This document shows, one piece after another, positions 16,512-26,724 of a stretch of DNA of 50,947 bases. Source of the stretch: Phycisphaerae bacterium. Lineage in GTDB: Bacteria > Planctomycetota > Phycisphaerae > UBA1845. The first letter of the stretch is position 1; every line of letters begins with the position of its first letter. Location: the NCBI GenBank assembly GCA_029260035.1, contig JAJDEA010000074.1, positions 1 to 50,947 on the forward strand, in the 5' to 3' direction. Under the pieces are notes generated by a model. The model made no database searches. It was not told the DNA's origin and saw nothing but the letters and a program-made list of their open reading frames with translations. A program made the position numbers and the translations under genes.

Positions 16512-19500
16512 TTACACGGCCTCCGTTCGTCTGCCGAAGTAAATCTTACCAAACACCAACAACGCCAAGGCCAAGACAATCAAGCCCCAACTGGATACAG
16601 TCGGAATCTGGCCAACGCAACCCGGTGCAAATACTGCGTCATCGACGCCATTGCACTGATCAACACAATCCAGGACGCCGTCGCCGTCGCTGTCGCCTAC
16701 ATCCGCAACACCACAACCACAAGTCCCCGGATCCTGCTTGAATGGATCGTCGTCGCATTCTTCGCAATCATTGCCAAACCCATCGTTATCATTGTCCTGC
16801 TGGAATGGGTTCGGGACGTCGATGCAGTTATCACACAGATCGCCAACACCATCACCGTCCGTATCCGTCTGGGCCGGGTTCACATCGTTGATGCAGTTGT
16901 CACAAGCATCACCGAATTCGTCGGCGTCAGAATTCGTCTGAAGATCGTTGTCGTCGAAGTCGCAATTATCGCACACATCACCAAGCGAGTCCGTGTCGTT
17001 GTTAATTTGCGCCGAGTTGACATCGTTGATGCAATTGTCGCACGCATCGCCAACCCCGTCGCCATCCGAATCAACTTGCGTATCGTTGAAATCGGCTGGA
17101 CAGTTGTCGCAGAAGTTTGGCACGGTATCGCCATCATCGTCGTCGAACGGACCGAATACCGGGCCAGCCGGGACAATGACTTCGACCGTATAGTCCTCGG
17201 ACTCACCGTAGGTCGCGTTGTCGCAAGGACCTGGATCGGTGTTCCATCGCTCAGATACCCGCATACGCGTTTGACCGAGCGTTGCACCTGCTGGCACCGC
17301 TATCAAAGTACTCAGCGTTGTATCGGCGCCATCACCAAGGTCGTACTCTTCGCTGATGTCGAAGGTCAAATCCTGGTTCCAGTCGATCCACGCAAAGACA
17401 TGCTGCGGAAAGCCACCGGACGAGAAAGTCACTGACAGATTGTGACTCGAACCCTGCTGGACCTGCGTCGAAAGTGCGGTGTAATCACCAAGACTACTTG
17501 TTGCACATTCGTCGGACGTTGTGTTGTTGATTGTATTGAACGTAACGTTCGTGATCCAATCATCTGGGCCGGGGCAGTTAGACCAAGACGTATCGCAGTA
17601 GGATGGTGCGCAAGATGCGCCATCCGAAACGCTTACATCAATCAGTCCCGCATTGCTGCCAAACCCACCAACCGCAATGTAATAGGTTGTGCCAAGCGTG
17701 GAGCACCACGACACGGTGGATCGAACACCGGAAATGCCACAGGCGGCGTCATCATTACCATCCACACAGGCCAAACCGCCGCATGCTCCCTCAAAGACTT
17801 TGATCTTCGTGTCGTTAAAGTCGCCGCCTGCGTTGCAGGTGCTCGTGGTGAGGGTGTTGCCATTTCCGACAACCGTATACCACACAGGCTGGTTGACATC
17901 GCCTGTGCCACAGAAAGCATCTGCTTCAGGATCGTCCACCGCGTTAGTCGTATCCGCTACGACGCCGTCAGGAATACTCAAGCCAATCGCACTAACACAT
18001 AAATTATTGGCTGGTGGTTGCGGACACAGATTCGGCAGACAATTGGTACCGTCACCGGAATAGGAGCCGAGCGCCGCCGCGCAATCGCCTGCGTTCACCT
18101 CAGTACAACTTCCGTCACCGAAACAGCAGGCACCGGTAACCGCTAGCGGGGCACAACTGAGATCAAACGTTGTAGCACCGCCGCCGTCAAAAGTGCCCCA
18201 GTCGCCAACCTGGAACCAATAGGTGGTTCCGGCTGTGGCCGTGAAAGCGGTCGCATCGTCGTCTGACGAGAAACCGGAATCCAGGCAGTCAAACTCTGTA
18301 AGGTTGTTGCAGTCCGGCCCGGTGTAAACAGCCGTGAGGCCATCGTAATCCGAACCAATCCCAAGACTGTAGTCAACGGCCATTGTCAGGCTGCAATCCT
18401 GCGTAGGCGTATAGGTCCACCATGTATCGTTATCCATGGTCCCCGCCGTTTGGGCACCGCCTGAATTGCACGAACCAGCCGGTGCATTGGAATCTGCGCC
18501 AGTGGTGTCAACAAGAGACGAGAATGGAACCGATGTGACAACCGAGGCAACGCCACATGTGTCAGCGATCGGGACAGGACAGGTGAATGCAGGACATGCT
18601 TCACCCTCAAACCAATCGCCACCACAAGCGAGTTCTTCCGTGGTTCCGCTGCAAGCGCCAGCAACGCAGCACGCGCCTGTTGGGATTGTGCAATCGACAG
18701 CTGGCGAGCAAACTGATCCGCCATCCGAAACGTCGAACTCAACATTGCCCTGGCTGCTCCCGAAACCACCAACAAGGATGTAGTACGTCTTGCCGACTTC
18801 CGTACACCACGAAACCGAAGACTGAAGGCCACAGGAATCGTCGTTACCACCAACGCAAATCATCGGAGAACAGTCACACAAGACCTGAATCTTCGTGTCG
18901 AAGTCGGTCCCAGCACCACAAGTGCTGGCCGTGAAAGTATTACCATTTCCAACAACCGAATACCAAATTCCGTGCCCAGGGGTGCTTGTCCCGCAGAACT
19001 CCGTGGTATCGTCGTTCGCGGTCAAAGTATCCGCCAGGACCGGGATGCCGGTTGCGACTAGCTCTGAATTCGAGCATGCGTCATTGGGTGGAGGCTGTGG
19101 GCAAGAGTTCGGCGTGCATGTTGAGCCATCACCTTGCCAATTCCCGCCAAGTAAAGTGCACGCGGGATCTGTTGTCTCCTGACACGTTCCGTCCAACGGA
19201 TCACAGCATGCACCAACCGGACAATTGTCGCAGATTAGTGAGGCTGTGTAGTCTGAGTCGCACTCAATACCGGTGAAGGCGTCGGGCAACACCAATGCGT
19301 AATAGGTGCCAGCAGGTAGACATGCCGACAAGGTTAACGGTGTGCACTCCGCCGCCGAACCAGAAGTAATGACAGCCGCACCTGCGCAACCGCCTTGAGC
19401 CTCCAGGATAAACGCGAGAACGGGGAACTCTGCCTCAACGTTCCACGAGATTTCCTGTTCAGTCGCCAGCGTAAATTCATACCAGTCCGTATCGCGGAGG

Positions 19501-21065
19501 TTGTAAGGCCCGCCGGTGCAAAAACCACCTGTACAGGATTCACCGGAGGGACAATCAGCACTAGTTAAACAAGACAACTCACCCGCGTAGGTGCCTGCCA
19601 TACCACAAATCTCGTCGCCACAGACGAGGTTCGAGAAAATCGGCGTCGGTAGTGTATTGCACCCACCATTGAACTGATCATCGTAGCCATCTGTACATTT
19701 GATCTCGCCCTCTGCTGTCGAACCTGCCGGGCAGGGAACTACACACGGGCATGGGTCTGGGGAGCAGGTTGTGCCGTTCCCCCAGTAAGTACCACCCGCA
19801 GCAGCACACTGGCTGGGTGTAACGAAAGAGCATCCTCCGACATTCAAATCACAGCAAGCGCCTTGGATTTGGCCGCAGGCAGGAGTCAGGTCAGCACATG
19901 TTCCATTACCGAGGAAACGAGCTGTCGGAGACGCTACGCATGTACTCTGAGTACAATCTTCGCAAATGCCGGTAACGTCGTCGCAACATGCACCATATGG
20001 ATCGGGTCCTGCCGAGCCAGTAATGCAAAGTGCCATGTTATATTCAGTTGTACCCGTAATGCCAAAAACAGGATCCCAACCGGGCGAGCTTGGCCCATAG
20101 TCATAATATGCGTCTGATCCTGTAACAGCAGCCGTCATGCGCCAACCTTGACCACTAATTGGCGAAGCCTGGACAGTACGCATACCGATCCACCAAGTAC
20201 CTGCTGGCAGGTTGATATTCAGGCCTGAGATGGAGTAAAACCAAATCGGATCACCGAACGCAGAATCAGTGGTATCAAACCTTGTTGCGGCTACATCAAG
20301 AACCTGAGCAAACACCGCACCGGGCGAGCCGCCAGCTCCTGTGTCATCCATGATGATGTAATCGGCAGTGCCGGGCCAATTAAAACTAACCGGCTCGTTA
20401 CCCCACCAGTGCAGACCATCAATCGTAACGGGCGATGCAAAATCGATATCATCTACGATCCATCGAATGAGAGTGAAGTCTTCACGGCGTTCACTCGAAA
20501 GGGAATTCTGCGAAGCCCAGTTTCCTGATCCTGTATGAGCAATGCTGGCAAGGGCGTCACACTCATCGCCGTTTGCACGCGGGCCAGCCGGGGGCGGTCC
20601 TGTCGGAATACCACGCATCGCGGGTGCATTGTAAAGAACACCGATGTCATCGACGGTTCCGGCGTTACGCACACCAGCCTGACTTGTGAACGCTACGATG
20701 GAGGCGGCAGACGTAAACTCCGCACGTGCTCCGTCCGGCGTACGGTGGATAAGAATGCCAACGTCCGGACTATCGGGCAACACCAAATCCAACGTAGCCT
20801 CGCTTGTACCGGGACCAATGATGTGAATGACAACTTTGTTGCCCTGGACATCCTTGACATACCAACTTCCGACGCTTGCTGAAGTCGGCTTGGCTGCTGG
20901 CTGCCCTTGGTCTTCCCAGTCAAGGCCAACATCCATTAGTTGACCAGAGACATCAACAACAGCAATCTGGACCGTTTTGCCCGTGCCAGCCGCAACAGTT
21001 GAAACCGCTGCAAGCCCCACACACAGGATCCCTGCAAGTAGTAGCGAGGTTCTTCCCTTCGACAT
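16512..21065 (-). CDS. Giant secreted Cys-rich protein with IPTL-CTERM sorting signal
   Basis: 1517 residues with an N-terminal signal peptide (about 1-27). From about residue 350 there are repeated short Cys modules of the GACC...C...C type. These alternate with beta-rich domains of the form VVGNGNTFTASTCGAGTDFD...SWCTEVGKTYYILVGG, present at least twice. A GEVED domain follows (WIDWNQDLTFDISEEYDLGD, then YGESEDYTVEV). Next come six or seven calcium-type Asp repeats of the thrombospondin type 3 kind (DSDGDGVGDACDNC). The tail (1487-1517) is an exosortase H signal: IPTVSSWG, a hydrophobic helix, then FGRR. It is therefore an anchored or processed surface protein, probably stabilised by disulfides and calcium. 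GGAAGGG precedes the ATG at 21063-21065. The binding target is unknown. Confidence 0.88.
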   Translation of the reverse strand: MSKGRTSLLLAGILCVGLAAVSTVAAGTGKTVQIAVVDVSGQLMDVGLDWEDQGQPAAKPTSASVGSWYVKDVQGNKVVIHIIGPGTSEATLDLVLPDSPDVGILIHRTPDGARAEFTSAASIVAFTSQAGVRNAGTVDDIGVLYNAPAMRGIPTGPPPAGPRANGDECDALASIAHTGSGNWASQNSLSSERREDFTLIRWIVDDIDFASPVTIDGLHWWGNEPVSFNWPGTADYIIMDDTGAGGSPGAVFAQVLDVAATRFDTTDSAFGDPIWFYSISGLNINLPAGTWWIGMRTVQASPISGQGWRMTAAVTGSDAYYDYGPSSPGWDPVFGITGTTEYNMALCITGSAGPDPYGACCDDVTGICEDCTQSTCVASPTARFLGNGTCADLTPACGQIQGACCDLNVGGCSFVTPSQCAAAGGTYWGNGTTCSPDPCPCVVPCPAGSTAEGEIKCTDGYDDQFNGGCNTLPTPIFSNLVCGDEICGMAGTYAGELSCLTSADCPSGESCTGGFCTGGPYNLRDTDWYEFTLATEQEISWNVEAEFPVLAFILEAQGGCAGAAVITSGSAAECTPLTLSACLPAGTYYALVLPDAFTGIECDSDYTASLICDNCPVGACCDPLDGTCQETTDPACTLLGGNWQGDGSTCTPNSCPQPPPNDACSNSELVATGIPVLADTLTANDDTTEFCGTSTPGHGIWYSVVGNGNTFTASTCGAGTDFDTKIQVLCDCSPMICVGGNDDSCGLQSSVSWCTEVGKTYYILVGGFGSSQGNVEFDVSDGGSVCSPAVDCTIPTGACCVAGACSGTTEELACGGDWFEGEACPAFTCPVPIADTCGVASVVTSVPFSSLVDTTGADSNAPAGSCNSGGAQTAGTMDNDTWWTYTPTQDCSLTMAVDYSLGIGSDYDGLTAVYTGPDCNNLTEFDCLDSGFSSDDDATAFTATAGTTYWFQVGDWGTFDGGGATTFDLSCAPLAVTGACCFGDGSCTEVNAGDCAAALGSYSGDGTNCLPNLCPQPPANNLCVSAIGLSIPDGVVADTTNAVDDPEADAFCGTGDVNQPVWYTVVGNGNTLTTSTCNAGGDFNDTKIKVFEGACGGLACVDGNDDAACGISGVRSTVSWCSTLGTTYYIAVGGFGSNAGLIDVSVSDGASCAPSYCDTSWSNCPGPDDWITNVTFNTINNTTSDECATSSLGDYTALSTQVQQGSSHNLSVTFSSGGFPQHVFAWIDWNQDLTFDISEEYDLGDGADTTLSTLIAVPAGATLGQTRMRVSERWNTDPGPCDNATYGESEDYTVEVIVPAGPVFGPFDDDDGDTVPNFCDNCPADFNDTQVDSDGDGVGDACDNCINDVNSAQINNDTDSLGDVCDNCDFDDNDLQTNSDADEFGDACDNCINDVNPAQTDTDGDGVGDLCDNCIDVPNPFQQDNDNDGFGNDCEECDDDPFKQDPGTCGCGVADVGDSDGDGVLDCVDQCNGVDDAVFAPGCVGQIPTVSSWGLIVLALALLVFGKIYFGRRTEAV

Positions 21066-21674
21066 GTTTCATTCCCTTCCTAATGACACCCTTTGGCAAA
21101 CTAGAGCTTGCCTATTTCGTGCAAATTATCGACATGTTCCTGGCCCGATGACGCATACGGACCATATCTTCCCACCATCTTAACAAATTCTTATAGGGTG
21201 CGCCAATCTTTTTATTTATTTTGTTGAAATCGCATTTTTCTGTGGCAGATCCACTCTCCACCTGTGTATTGAGGCTTCAATATGGCATGGCAACTGAAAA
21301 TGGCCGTGTATCAGCTGCTGTTCACTCAATCAATCAGGACCTGATCGGGATGAGGCACGGCGTGGACGGATCGATTCGATGGGTTTGATTCGGGGGATAC
21401 CCGGGCAAGAAAGATCGCTCAGCCTCGCTCGCAGCGAAGGGTTGACTTACTATCCTTCAGTATTATTAGATGGGGATTATGCGGAGAGGAACCTCGAAAT
21501 GAGGCGCTCAGACCGGAATTGCCCTCGTTTCGCGATTTCGGCCAACCAAACCGCCCAGGATTCTCTTTTGCCTCGTGATTTCAACGGGCAGAAACTCGCT
21601 GATAATGAACCTTGTTCGCGATATGGCGAGGAAGAGGCCGAATTTCGTACGATTTTTTGGAATCGGCGCTGAAT
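21066..21674. other. Divergent intergenic region
   Basis: About 600 bp between the giant surface-protein gene (minus) and mfd (plus). On the minus strand a TATAAG box lies at about 21193-21198. The leader then has the short hairpin GGCAA...TTGCC (about 21093-21110) and a good GGAAGGG site. On the plus strand TTGACT (21442) and TATTAG (21464), 16 bp apart, form a possible mfd promoter. A plus-strand frame of 97 codons at 21379-21672 has no recognisable content and is not called. Confidence 0.4.
21442..21469 (+). promoter_or_regulatory. Possible sigma70-type promoter of mfd
   Basis: TTGACT and TATTAG separated by 16 bp, about 205 bp before the mfd start. The -35 box is good and the -10 box is mediocre. 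Confidence 0.35.
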
Positions 21675-24600
21675 ATGGTGATTTCGCAGATCGCCCAGGA
21701 CGAGACGCTCGAACGGCTCGAAAGACACCTTCAAACCGCTCAGGGAGTGGTTCATCTTTCAGGGCTATGGGGATCGTCTGCGCCGATGGTGATCGCGCAC
21801 CTCGCATCGCGCGTGGGGCGACCCGTCCTGTATGTTACCGCCCACCTGGAAGAGGCTGACCACGTTCGCGATGACCTGGAACTTTTCCTGAAAAACTCGT
21901 GCCATGTCTTTCCCGCGTGGGAGGCGCTGCCAGGCGAAGGCACAGCTGCGGGTGAGATCGAAGCGGAGAGACTACGATTATGTCGTAACCTGCATCGACG
22001 ATCATCACATACGCCGAGCGATCCCGAACTCCCCCCCCCAATCATTGCACCAATCCAGGCGTTGATGCAGCCGGTACCAACTGTTGACGAGTTGATTCGA
22101 AATACAATACGACTACAGCCCGGTCGTTTGGCGAGCGAAACACCGACGAAAACGCCAACAGGTTTGCTGGAATGGGCCGTCGATCGCGGATTTGAACGTC
22201 TCGACCTCGTTGAATCTCCCGGCGACGTAGCGATGAGAGGCGACATCGTTGACATTTTCGTGGCAGGTGAAAACGCACCTTTTCGTGTTGAGTTCTTCGA
22301 TGATGAAATCGAATCAATCCGCCAGTTCGATCCAAGTACCCAACGGTCTATCGAACGAGTATTAGAAATTGAGATTACGGCGCGATTGTCTACCGCCCCG
22401 CAAGACTCTCGTCAGTTCGCTGATCTTCTCACCTATCTACCTCACGAAACGCTTGTGATTCTGGACAGCCCGGCAGAGATTCAGGAAATGGGTCAAACGC
22501 TCGCTCGAAGGCTGCTTGGCGACAATCAACTCTTCGACGTTGAAGAGGTACTTCGCCGGACACACGAGTTTACGACACTCCACCTGGCACGTTTGGGAGG
22601 CAGCGCGACATCATCTGAAACAACTTTTGATTTTCGTGTCCATTCGACAACGCGATTTGAAGACAACGCCCGTGACGCCGTCGCGGAGCTTTGCGCACTC
22701 GCTGACGATCACGCCATTCACGTCTTTTGTGATAATGAAGGTGAGAAGCAGCGATTGGCACAAATGATCGCCGAACTGTCGCCGGAACGTTCCCGCGAAA
22801 TTCAACTTCATCTCGGCACGATGCATCGTGGCTTCGTCTGGACCGACACCAACGTCATCGTCGTCTCCCACCACGAGATTTTCGGCAGGCAACGACAACG
22901 ACGGCGCATTCGAAAAATCAGTGCCAGCAAACCTTTGGAATCCTGGACAGACCTTCAGCCGGGCCACCACGTCGTCCATGTCATACACGGAATCGCCATC
23001 TACCGTGGGCTTAGCAAACTTAGCAAAGGCGCGTCAGATCAAACCGAAGAGTTCCTCAGCCTTGAGTTCGCAGACAAGGCGATGATCCATGTTCCGGTTT
23101 CACAAGTTGATCTTGTGCAAACGTATATTGGAGCGGCAGCGCGCAGACCTCAACTTTCCAAACTAGGTGGCAAGCGCTGGAGCAGGACCAAAGAACAGGT
23201 CCAGGAATCCGTGGTCGATTTGGCTGAGTCGCTCCTGCGCGTACAGGCGGCGCGCCGGGATTCAGCCGGAACCGCCTTTCCACCAGACACCGAATGGCAG
23301 CGCGAATTCGAAGCGTCCTTTCTCTACGAGGAAACGGAGGATCAGCTAATCGTCGCGAAGGAAATCAAGGATGACCTGGTCAAGCCAAGGTCGATGGATC
23401 GACTGATTTGCGGCGATGTCGGGTATGGCAAGACGGAGCTGGCGATGCGCGCCGCGTTCAAAGTCGTAGAGTATGGGCGACAAGTTGCTCTCCTCGTTCC
23501 CACGACGGTGCTGGCTGAGCAACACTACGAAACCTTTCGCGAACGATTCGCAGACTATCCATTTGTCGTCGGGTGTTTATCGCGGTTCCGCAAAGCCTCG
23601 GAACAGAAAATCATCGTCGACAAGACCAAGAAGGGTCAAATCGATATCGTTGTTGGCACCCATCGCTTGCTTAGCAAGGATGTCGCCTTCGCAAACCTGG
23701 GGTTGGTCATTATTGACGAAGAGCAACGATTCGGCGTCGGGCACAAGGAACGCCTCAAAGAAATGCGTGAAACTGTCGACATATTGACACTAACGGCGAC
23801 GCCAATTCCGCGAACGCTCCACATGTCAATGGTGGGAATTCGAGACATCAGCGCTCTGCAAACACCTCCGGTCGATCGTCGGTCCATCGGCACACAAGTT
23901 CGGCAGTTCGACCACGAACTAATCAGGAACGCTATTCTGCGCGAGATGAATCGAGACGGGCAGGTATTCTTTGTCCATAACTTCGTGCATAGTATTGCCG
24001 CGATGGCAGATACGGTTCGTGCAATCGTGCCCGAAGCGCGCGTCGTTTATGGGCATGGACAGATGAAAGCCCACGAGCTTGAGAAAGTCATGCATTCCTT
24101 TTCTCAAAGGGAAGCGGACGTCCTGGTCGCAACGACGATTATTGAAAGCGGCATCGATATCCCAAGCGCCAACACGATTTTCATTAACCGAGCCGATCGC
24201 TTTGGTCTGGCAGACCTGCACCAGCTTCGAGGGCGCGTCGGACGATCTTCCCACCACGCCTATTGCTATCTGCTCCTTTCGCCAAACCACACATCCACGC
24301 CCAAAGCAGCGAAACGTTTGAAGACAATCGAGGAGTTTAGCGAGCTGGGCGCCGGATTTCGTATCGCCATGCGCGATCTCGAAATACGTGGCGCAGGAAA
24401 TCTTCTCGGGGCAGAGCAGAGTGGGCACATTGCAGCCGTGGGCTATGAAATGTATTGCCGATTGCTTGACCAAACGGTTCGAAAACTCAAGAACGAGCCG
24501 GACCCGACTCCGCCCGCCGTCCACATTGACCTTGACGTTGCCGCCCATGTCCCCCCACACTATATCTCTGCGGATAAATCGCGAATCGAAGTGTATCGAC

Positions 24601-24959
24601 GAATCACAGGCTGCTATACGATCGAAGACTTAAACCAACTCGAGACGGATCTGGTCGACGCATTCGGCAAGTACCCAAAGCCGGTCGACGCGCTTCTGCA
24701 GTTGGCTGATGTCCGTGTCCGCTGTAGAGATTTTGGTATCGGCTCGATCAGCTTGAGAGAACCGGATATTGTTTTCACTTTTTGTGAGCTAAGAAAAGTG
24801 GAGCCTCTTTTCATTGACGCCCCAGGAACCGTACGCATGCCTGATGATAAGACTATACATCTCCGACTTCCGGAGAACTACCTGGAACCTGATACGCTAC
24901 TGCCCGTGCTTCGGCGAATGTTCGTGCGAGCGTCGGACAGAGTCGGGAGTCTGACATGA
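21675..24959 (+). CDS. mfd: Transcription-repair coupling factor Mfd
   Basis: 1094 residues from ATG at 21675. Mfd displaces RNA polymerase stalled at DNA damage and recruits UvrA. The domains are in the usual order: a UvrB-like N-terminal module (about 1-330), a CarD-like polymerase-interaction domain near 415-480 (LQPGHHVVHVIHGIAIYRG), the helicase motor with Walker A GDVGYGKTE near 580 and DEEQRFGVGHKERL near 680, then LTATPIPRTLHMSM, IIESGIDIPSANT, the TRG segment DLHQLRGRVGRS and GNLLGAEQSGHI, and a C-terminal UvrA-regulatory domain. The length is close to the 1148 residues of E. coli Mfd. The frame extends 21 codons upstream without family similarity. The stop overlaps the next gene by four bases. 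Confidence 0.96.
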   Translation: MVISQIAQDETLERLERHLQTAQGVVHLSGLWGSSAPMVIAHLASRVGRPVLYVTAHLEEADHVRDDLELFLKNSCHVFPAWEALPGEGTAAGEIEAERLRLCRNLHRRSSHTPSDPELPPPIIAPIQALMQPVPTVDELIRNTIRLQPGRLASETPTKTPTGLLEWAVDRGFERLDLVESPGDVAMRGDIVDIFVAGENAPFRVEFFDDEIESIRQFDPSTQRSIERVLEIEITARLSTAPQDSRQFADLLTYLPHETLVILDSPAEIQEMGQTLARRLLGDNQLFDVEEVLRRTHEFTTLHLARLGGSATSSETTFDFRVHSTTRFEDNARDAVAELCALADDHAIHVFCDNEGEKQRLAQMIAELSPERSREIQLHLGTMHRGFVWTDTNVIVVSHHEIFGRQRQRRRIRKISASKPLESWTDLQPGHHVVHVIHGIAIYRGLSKLSKGASDQTEEFLSLEFADKAMIHVPVSQVDLVQTYIGAAARRPQLSKLGGKRWSRTKEQVQESVVDLAESLLRVQAARRDSAGTAFPPDTEWQREFEASFLYEETEDQLIVAKEIKDDLVKPRSMDRLICGDVGYGKTELAMRAAFKVVEYGRQVALLVPTTVLAEQHYETFRERFADYPFVVGCLSRFRKASEQKIIVDKTKKGQIDIVVGTHRLLSKDVAFANLGLVIIDEEQRFGVGHKERLKEMRETVDILTLTATPIPRTLHMSMVGIRDISALQTPPVDRRSIGTQVRQFDHELIRNAILREMNRDGQVFFVHNFVHSIAAMADTVRAIVPEARVVYGHGQMKAHELEKVMHSFSQREADVLVATTIIESGIDIPSANTIFINRADRFGLADLHQLRGRVGRSSHHAYCYLLLSPNHTSTPKAAKRLKTIEEFSELGAGFRIAMRDLEIRGAGNLLGAEQSGHIAAVGYEMYCRLLDQTVRKLKNEPDPTPPAVHIDLDVAAHVPPHYISADKSRIEVYRRITGCYTIEDLNQLETDLVDAFGKYPKPVDALLQLADVRVRCRDFGIGSISLREPDIVFTFCELRKVEPLFIDAPGTVRMPDDKTIHLRLPENYLEPDTLLPVLRRMFVRASDRVGSLT

Positions 24960-26158
24960 AAAATCTTATCCCATATTTGATTGCATCGGGTTTTCTCATT
25001 GGCTCTGCAGGATGCACCGTCCCGCTGGGCAATACAGATAACCAACCGAGAACTGCAGAAAAAAACCGTAACGCGCGACCGACCGCTTTACGTACCGCTT
25101 CTGCAGCATCAGCCAAGAAGCCAAGCGCTTCCGGCGCGCCGCTCGAAAAATCACAAATGCGTATCAACGCGGACATCGTCGACGCAAGCCAAATGTGGAG
25201 TGATCTGGCTGATGAACTGATCGAGCAAACAAAGGACGATTCGCCCGAGGAATCGCGTACCTATGTAACAAACCGGGCAGCCCAATGGATTTCTGATAAA
25301 GCCACCGAAACACTCTTGTACAGAAAGGCGAAACTCCGACTACCGGAAAACAGCAGCGAACGTATTGAACAATTTGTCGATAGCGAAATCCGTAAAATTG
25401 TCACGCAAAAATACGGCGGTATTCAACGACGACTCGATAAATCACTGGCGAAACAAAAACGATCGATTGACGATTTGCGCGAATCACTTCGTAGCGAAAT
25501 CATCATCGCCGGCTTTTTGGATGCAGAGCTCAAGCCGAAAATCGCCGAGCCGACCAAAGCCGAACTTAGAGAAGCATTTGAAGAGAACAAAGAATCGTGG
25601 CACAGACCAAAACGCCATCGCATGTCATTGATCGACCTCCGAATCCTGAAACGCCTGGCAGACGGCGTGGACAATCCGACACGCGAGGACTTGGCCAACG
25701 CACGCAAAGACTGCGCAATAAAAATCCGGGCTGCGCAGAGCGAAATCAGAGAGGGAACCCCTTTTGCTCAGGTTGCAGAGAAGTATTCCGACGGCTTGCA
25801 CGCCGTTGACGGTGGAGATTGGGGATGGGTCAGCCCCGGCGGCGTTCGAGAGCGATATGAACCCGCTGTTGCTGCGCTATACCAGTTGAAGGAAGGCCAA
25901 GTCAGCGACATGATTAAGACCGACGACGGCTTTTTCCTCGTGCGGTGTGACGAAGTCGATGCAGGTTTTACACCAACTTTCATGAGTGTTCAGCAAGAGT
26001 TGCAGGAACGGTACTACCGCAACAAGTACAACACGCTCGTGCAAAAACTGGTCGGAGATTTGCGAGCAAACGCTGACACTCAGCCTCCTAATCTGCGACT
26101 GTTCCATGAAGCCGTCGTCGATAATGTCCTCGCCAGGTTGGCTGAGATTTCTTCCTGA
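24956..26158 (+). CDS. PpiC-type peptidyl-prolyl isomerase lipoprotein (SurA/PrsA-like)
   Basis: 400 residues starting at ATG 24956, overlapping the mfd stop as ATGA, which indicates translational coupling. The signal peptide ends in a lipobox (LIGSAGC, Cys20), so the protein is membrane-tethered outside the cytoplasm. Residues about 60-215 are charged and helical, like the SurA or PrsA chaperone part. A parvulin domain follows (about 220-335): FAQVAEKYSDGLHAVDGGDWGW, then LKEGQVSDMIKTDDGFFLVR. It should help fold secreted or outer-membrane proteins. The abundance of large exported proteins nearby fits such a need, but the link is inference. Confidence 0.88.
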   Translation: MKNLIPYLIASGFLIGSAGCTVPLGNTDNQPRTAEKNRNARPTALRTASAASAKKPSASGAPLEKSQMRINADIVDASQMWSDLADELIEQTKDDSPEESRTYVTNRAAQWISDKATETLLYRKAKLRLPENSSERIEQFVDSEIRKIVTQKYGGIQRRLDKSLAKQKRSIDDLRESLRSEIIIAGFLDAELKPKIAEPTKAELREAFEENKESWHRPKRHRMSLIDLRILKRLADGVDNPTREDLANARKDCAIKIRAAQSEIREGTPFAQVAEKYSDGLHAVDGGDWGWVSPGGVRERYEPAVAALYQLKEGQVSDMIKTDDGFFLVRCDEVDAGFTPTFMSVQQELQERYYRNKYNTLVQKLVGDLRANADTQPPNLRLFHEAVVDNVLARLAEISS

Positions 26159-26210
26159 CTGAATCGCCCTCGGCTTCTCGCAATGAACCTTTCTACAAGG
26201 ATTCGTTCAA

Positions 26211-26654
26211 ATGACCCCACAGAAAATCGAACGATTGCGACATCTTCTCATGTTCGTGATTGCCTGGCTAATCGGACTTTACGTTTTTGAAGCGATTCGG
26301 GAATCGTCCGCCGTACTTGGAATCATCGCGGCGGCCCTGACATTGATTGTGAATCTCTATGCACGAAAACGCGCAGCCGCACTCGTCACGCCTACCCCTG
26401 CTTTTTACTTCTGGCTTTACCTTCCCGCCATTCTGTTTTTCGTCGTACCCATCGCAAGCAAGGCAATCATTTACTTCACAAGTGATGAACCCACCTCGTG
26501 GTGGTCGCACGTCTACTCGCTGGCACCGTTTGTACTCCAACTCGGCATCCCAGCTGGAACGCTACTTTGGATTTACGCTGCAGTCGGAAGATTGGCATCA
26601 AGTATCGATGACGAGCCGAAGTCAGAAGATTCATCAGACTCAGATCACACTTGA
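26211..26654 (+). CDS. Small multi-pass membrane protein
   Basis: 147 residues with four hydrophobic segments (about 10-26, 33-48, 63-83 and 105-127) and an acidic C-terminal tail rich in Ser and Asp. It starts 52 bp after the PpiC gene on the same strand and is probably the third gene of that unit. No conserved motif is recognised and the function is unknown. It converges on the metal ATPase gene. Confidence 0.65.
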   Translation: MTPQKIERLRHLLMFVIAWLIGLYVFEAIRESSAVLGIIAAALTLIVNLYARKRAAALVTPTPAFYFWLYLPAILFFVVPIASKAIIYFTSDEPTSWWSHVYSLAPFVLQLGIPAGTLLWIYAAVGRLASSIDDEPKSEDSSDSDHT

Positions 26655-26724
26655 CCGATTGCGCTGCCGCTCGAATGTAGTGAATAACTCGCGTATTTCC
26701 GGGTTTGCGAGGTGCAGCCAAATT

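Noticed and set aside
16428..17435. Long plus-strand open frame of 335 codons opposite the giant surface-protein gene
   Set aside because: It is the reverse complement of the Asp-rich calcium repeats and yields a repetitive Val/Ile/Arg protein. The minus-strand reading has a signal peptide, known domains and a sorting signal.
21379..21672. Plus-strand frame of 97 codons before mfd
   Set aside because: No recognisable content, and the opposite strand shows similar open frames. Probably leader sequence.
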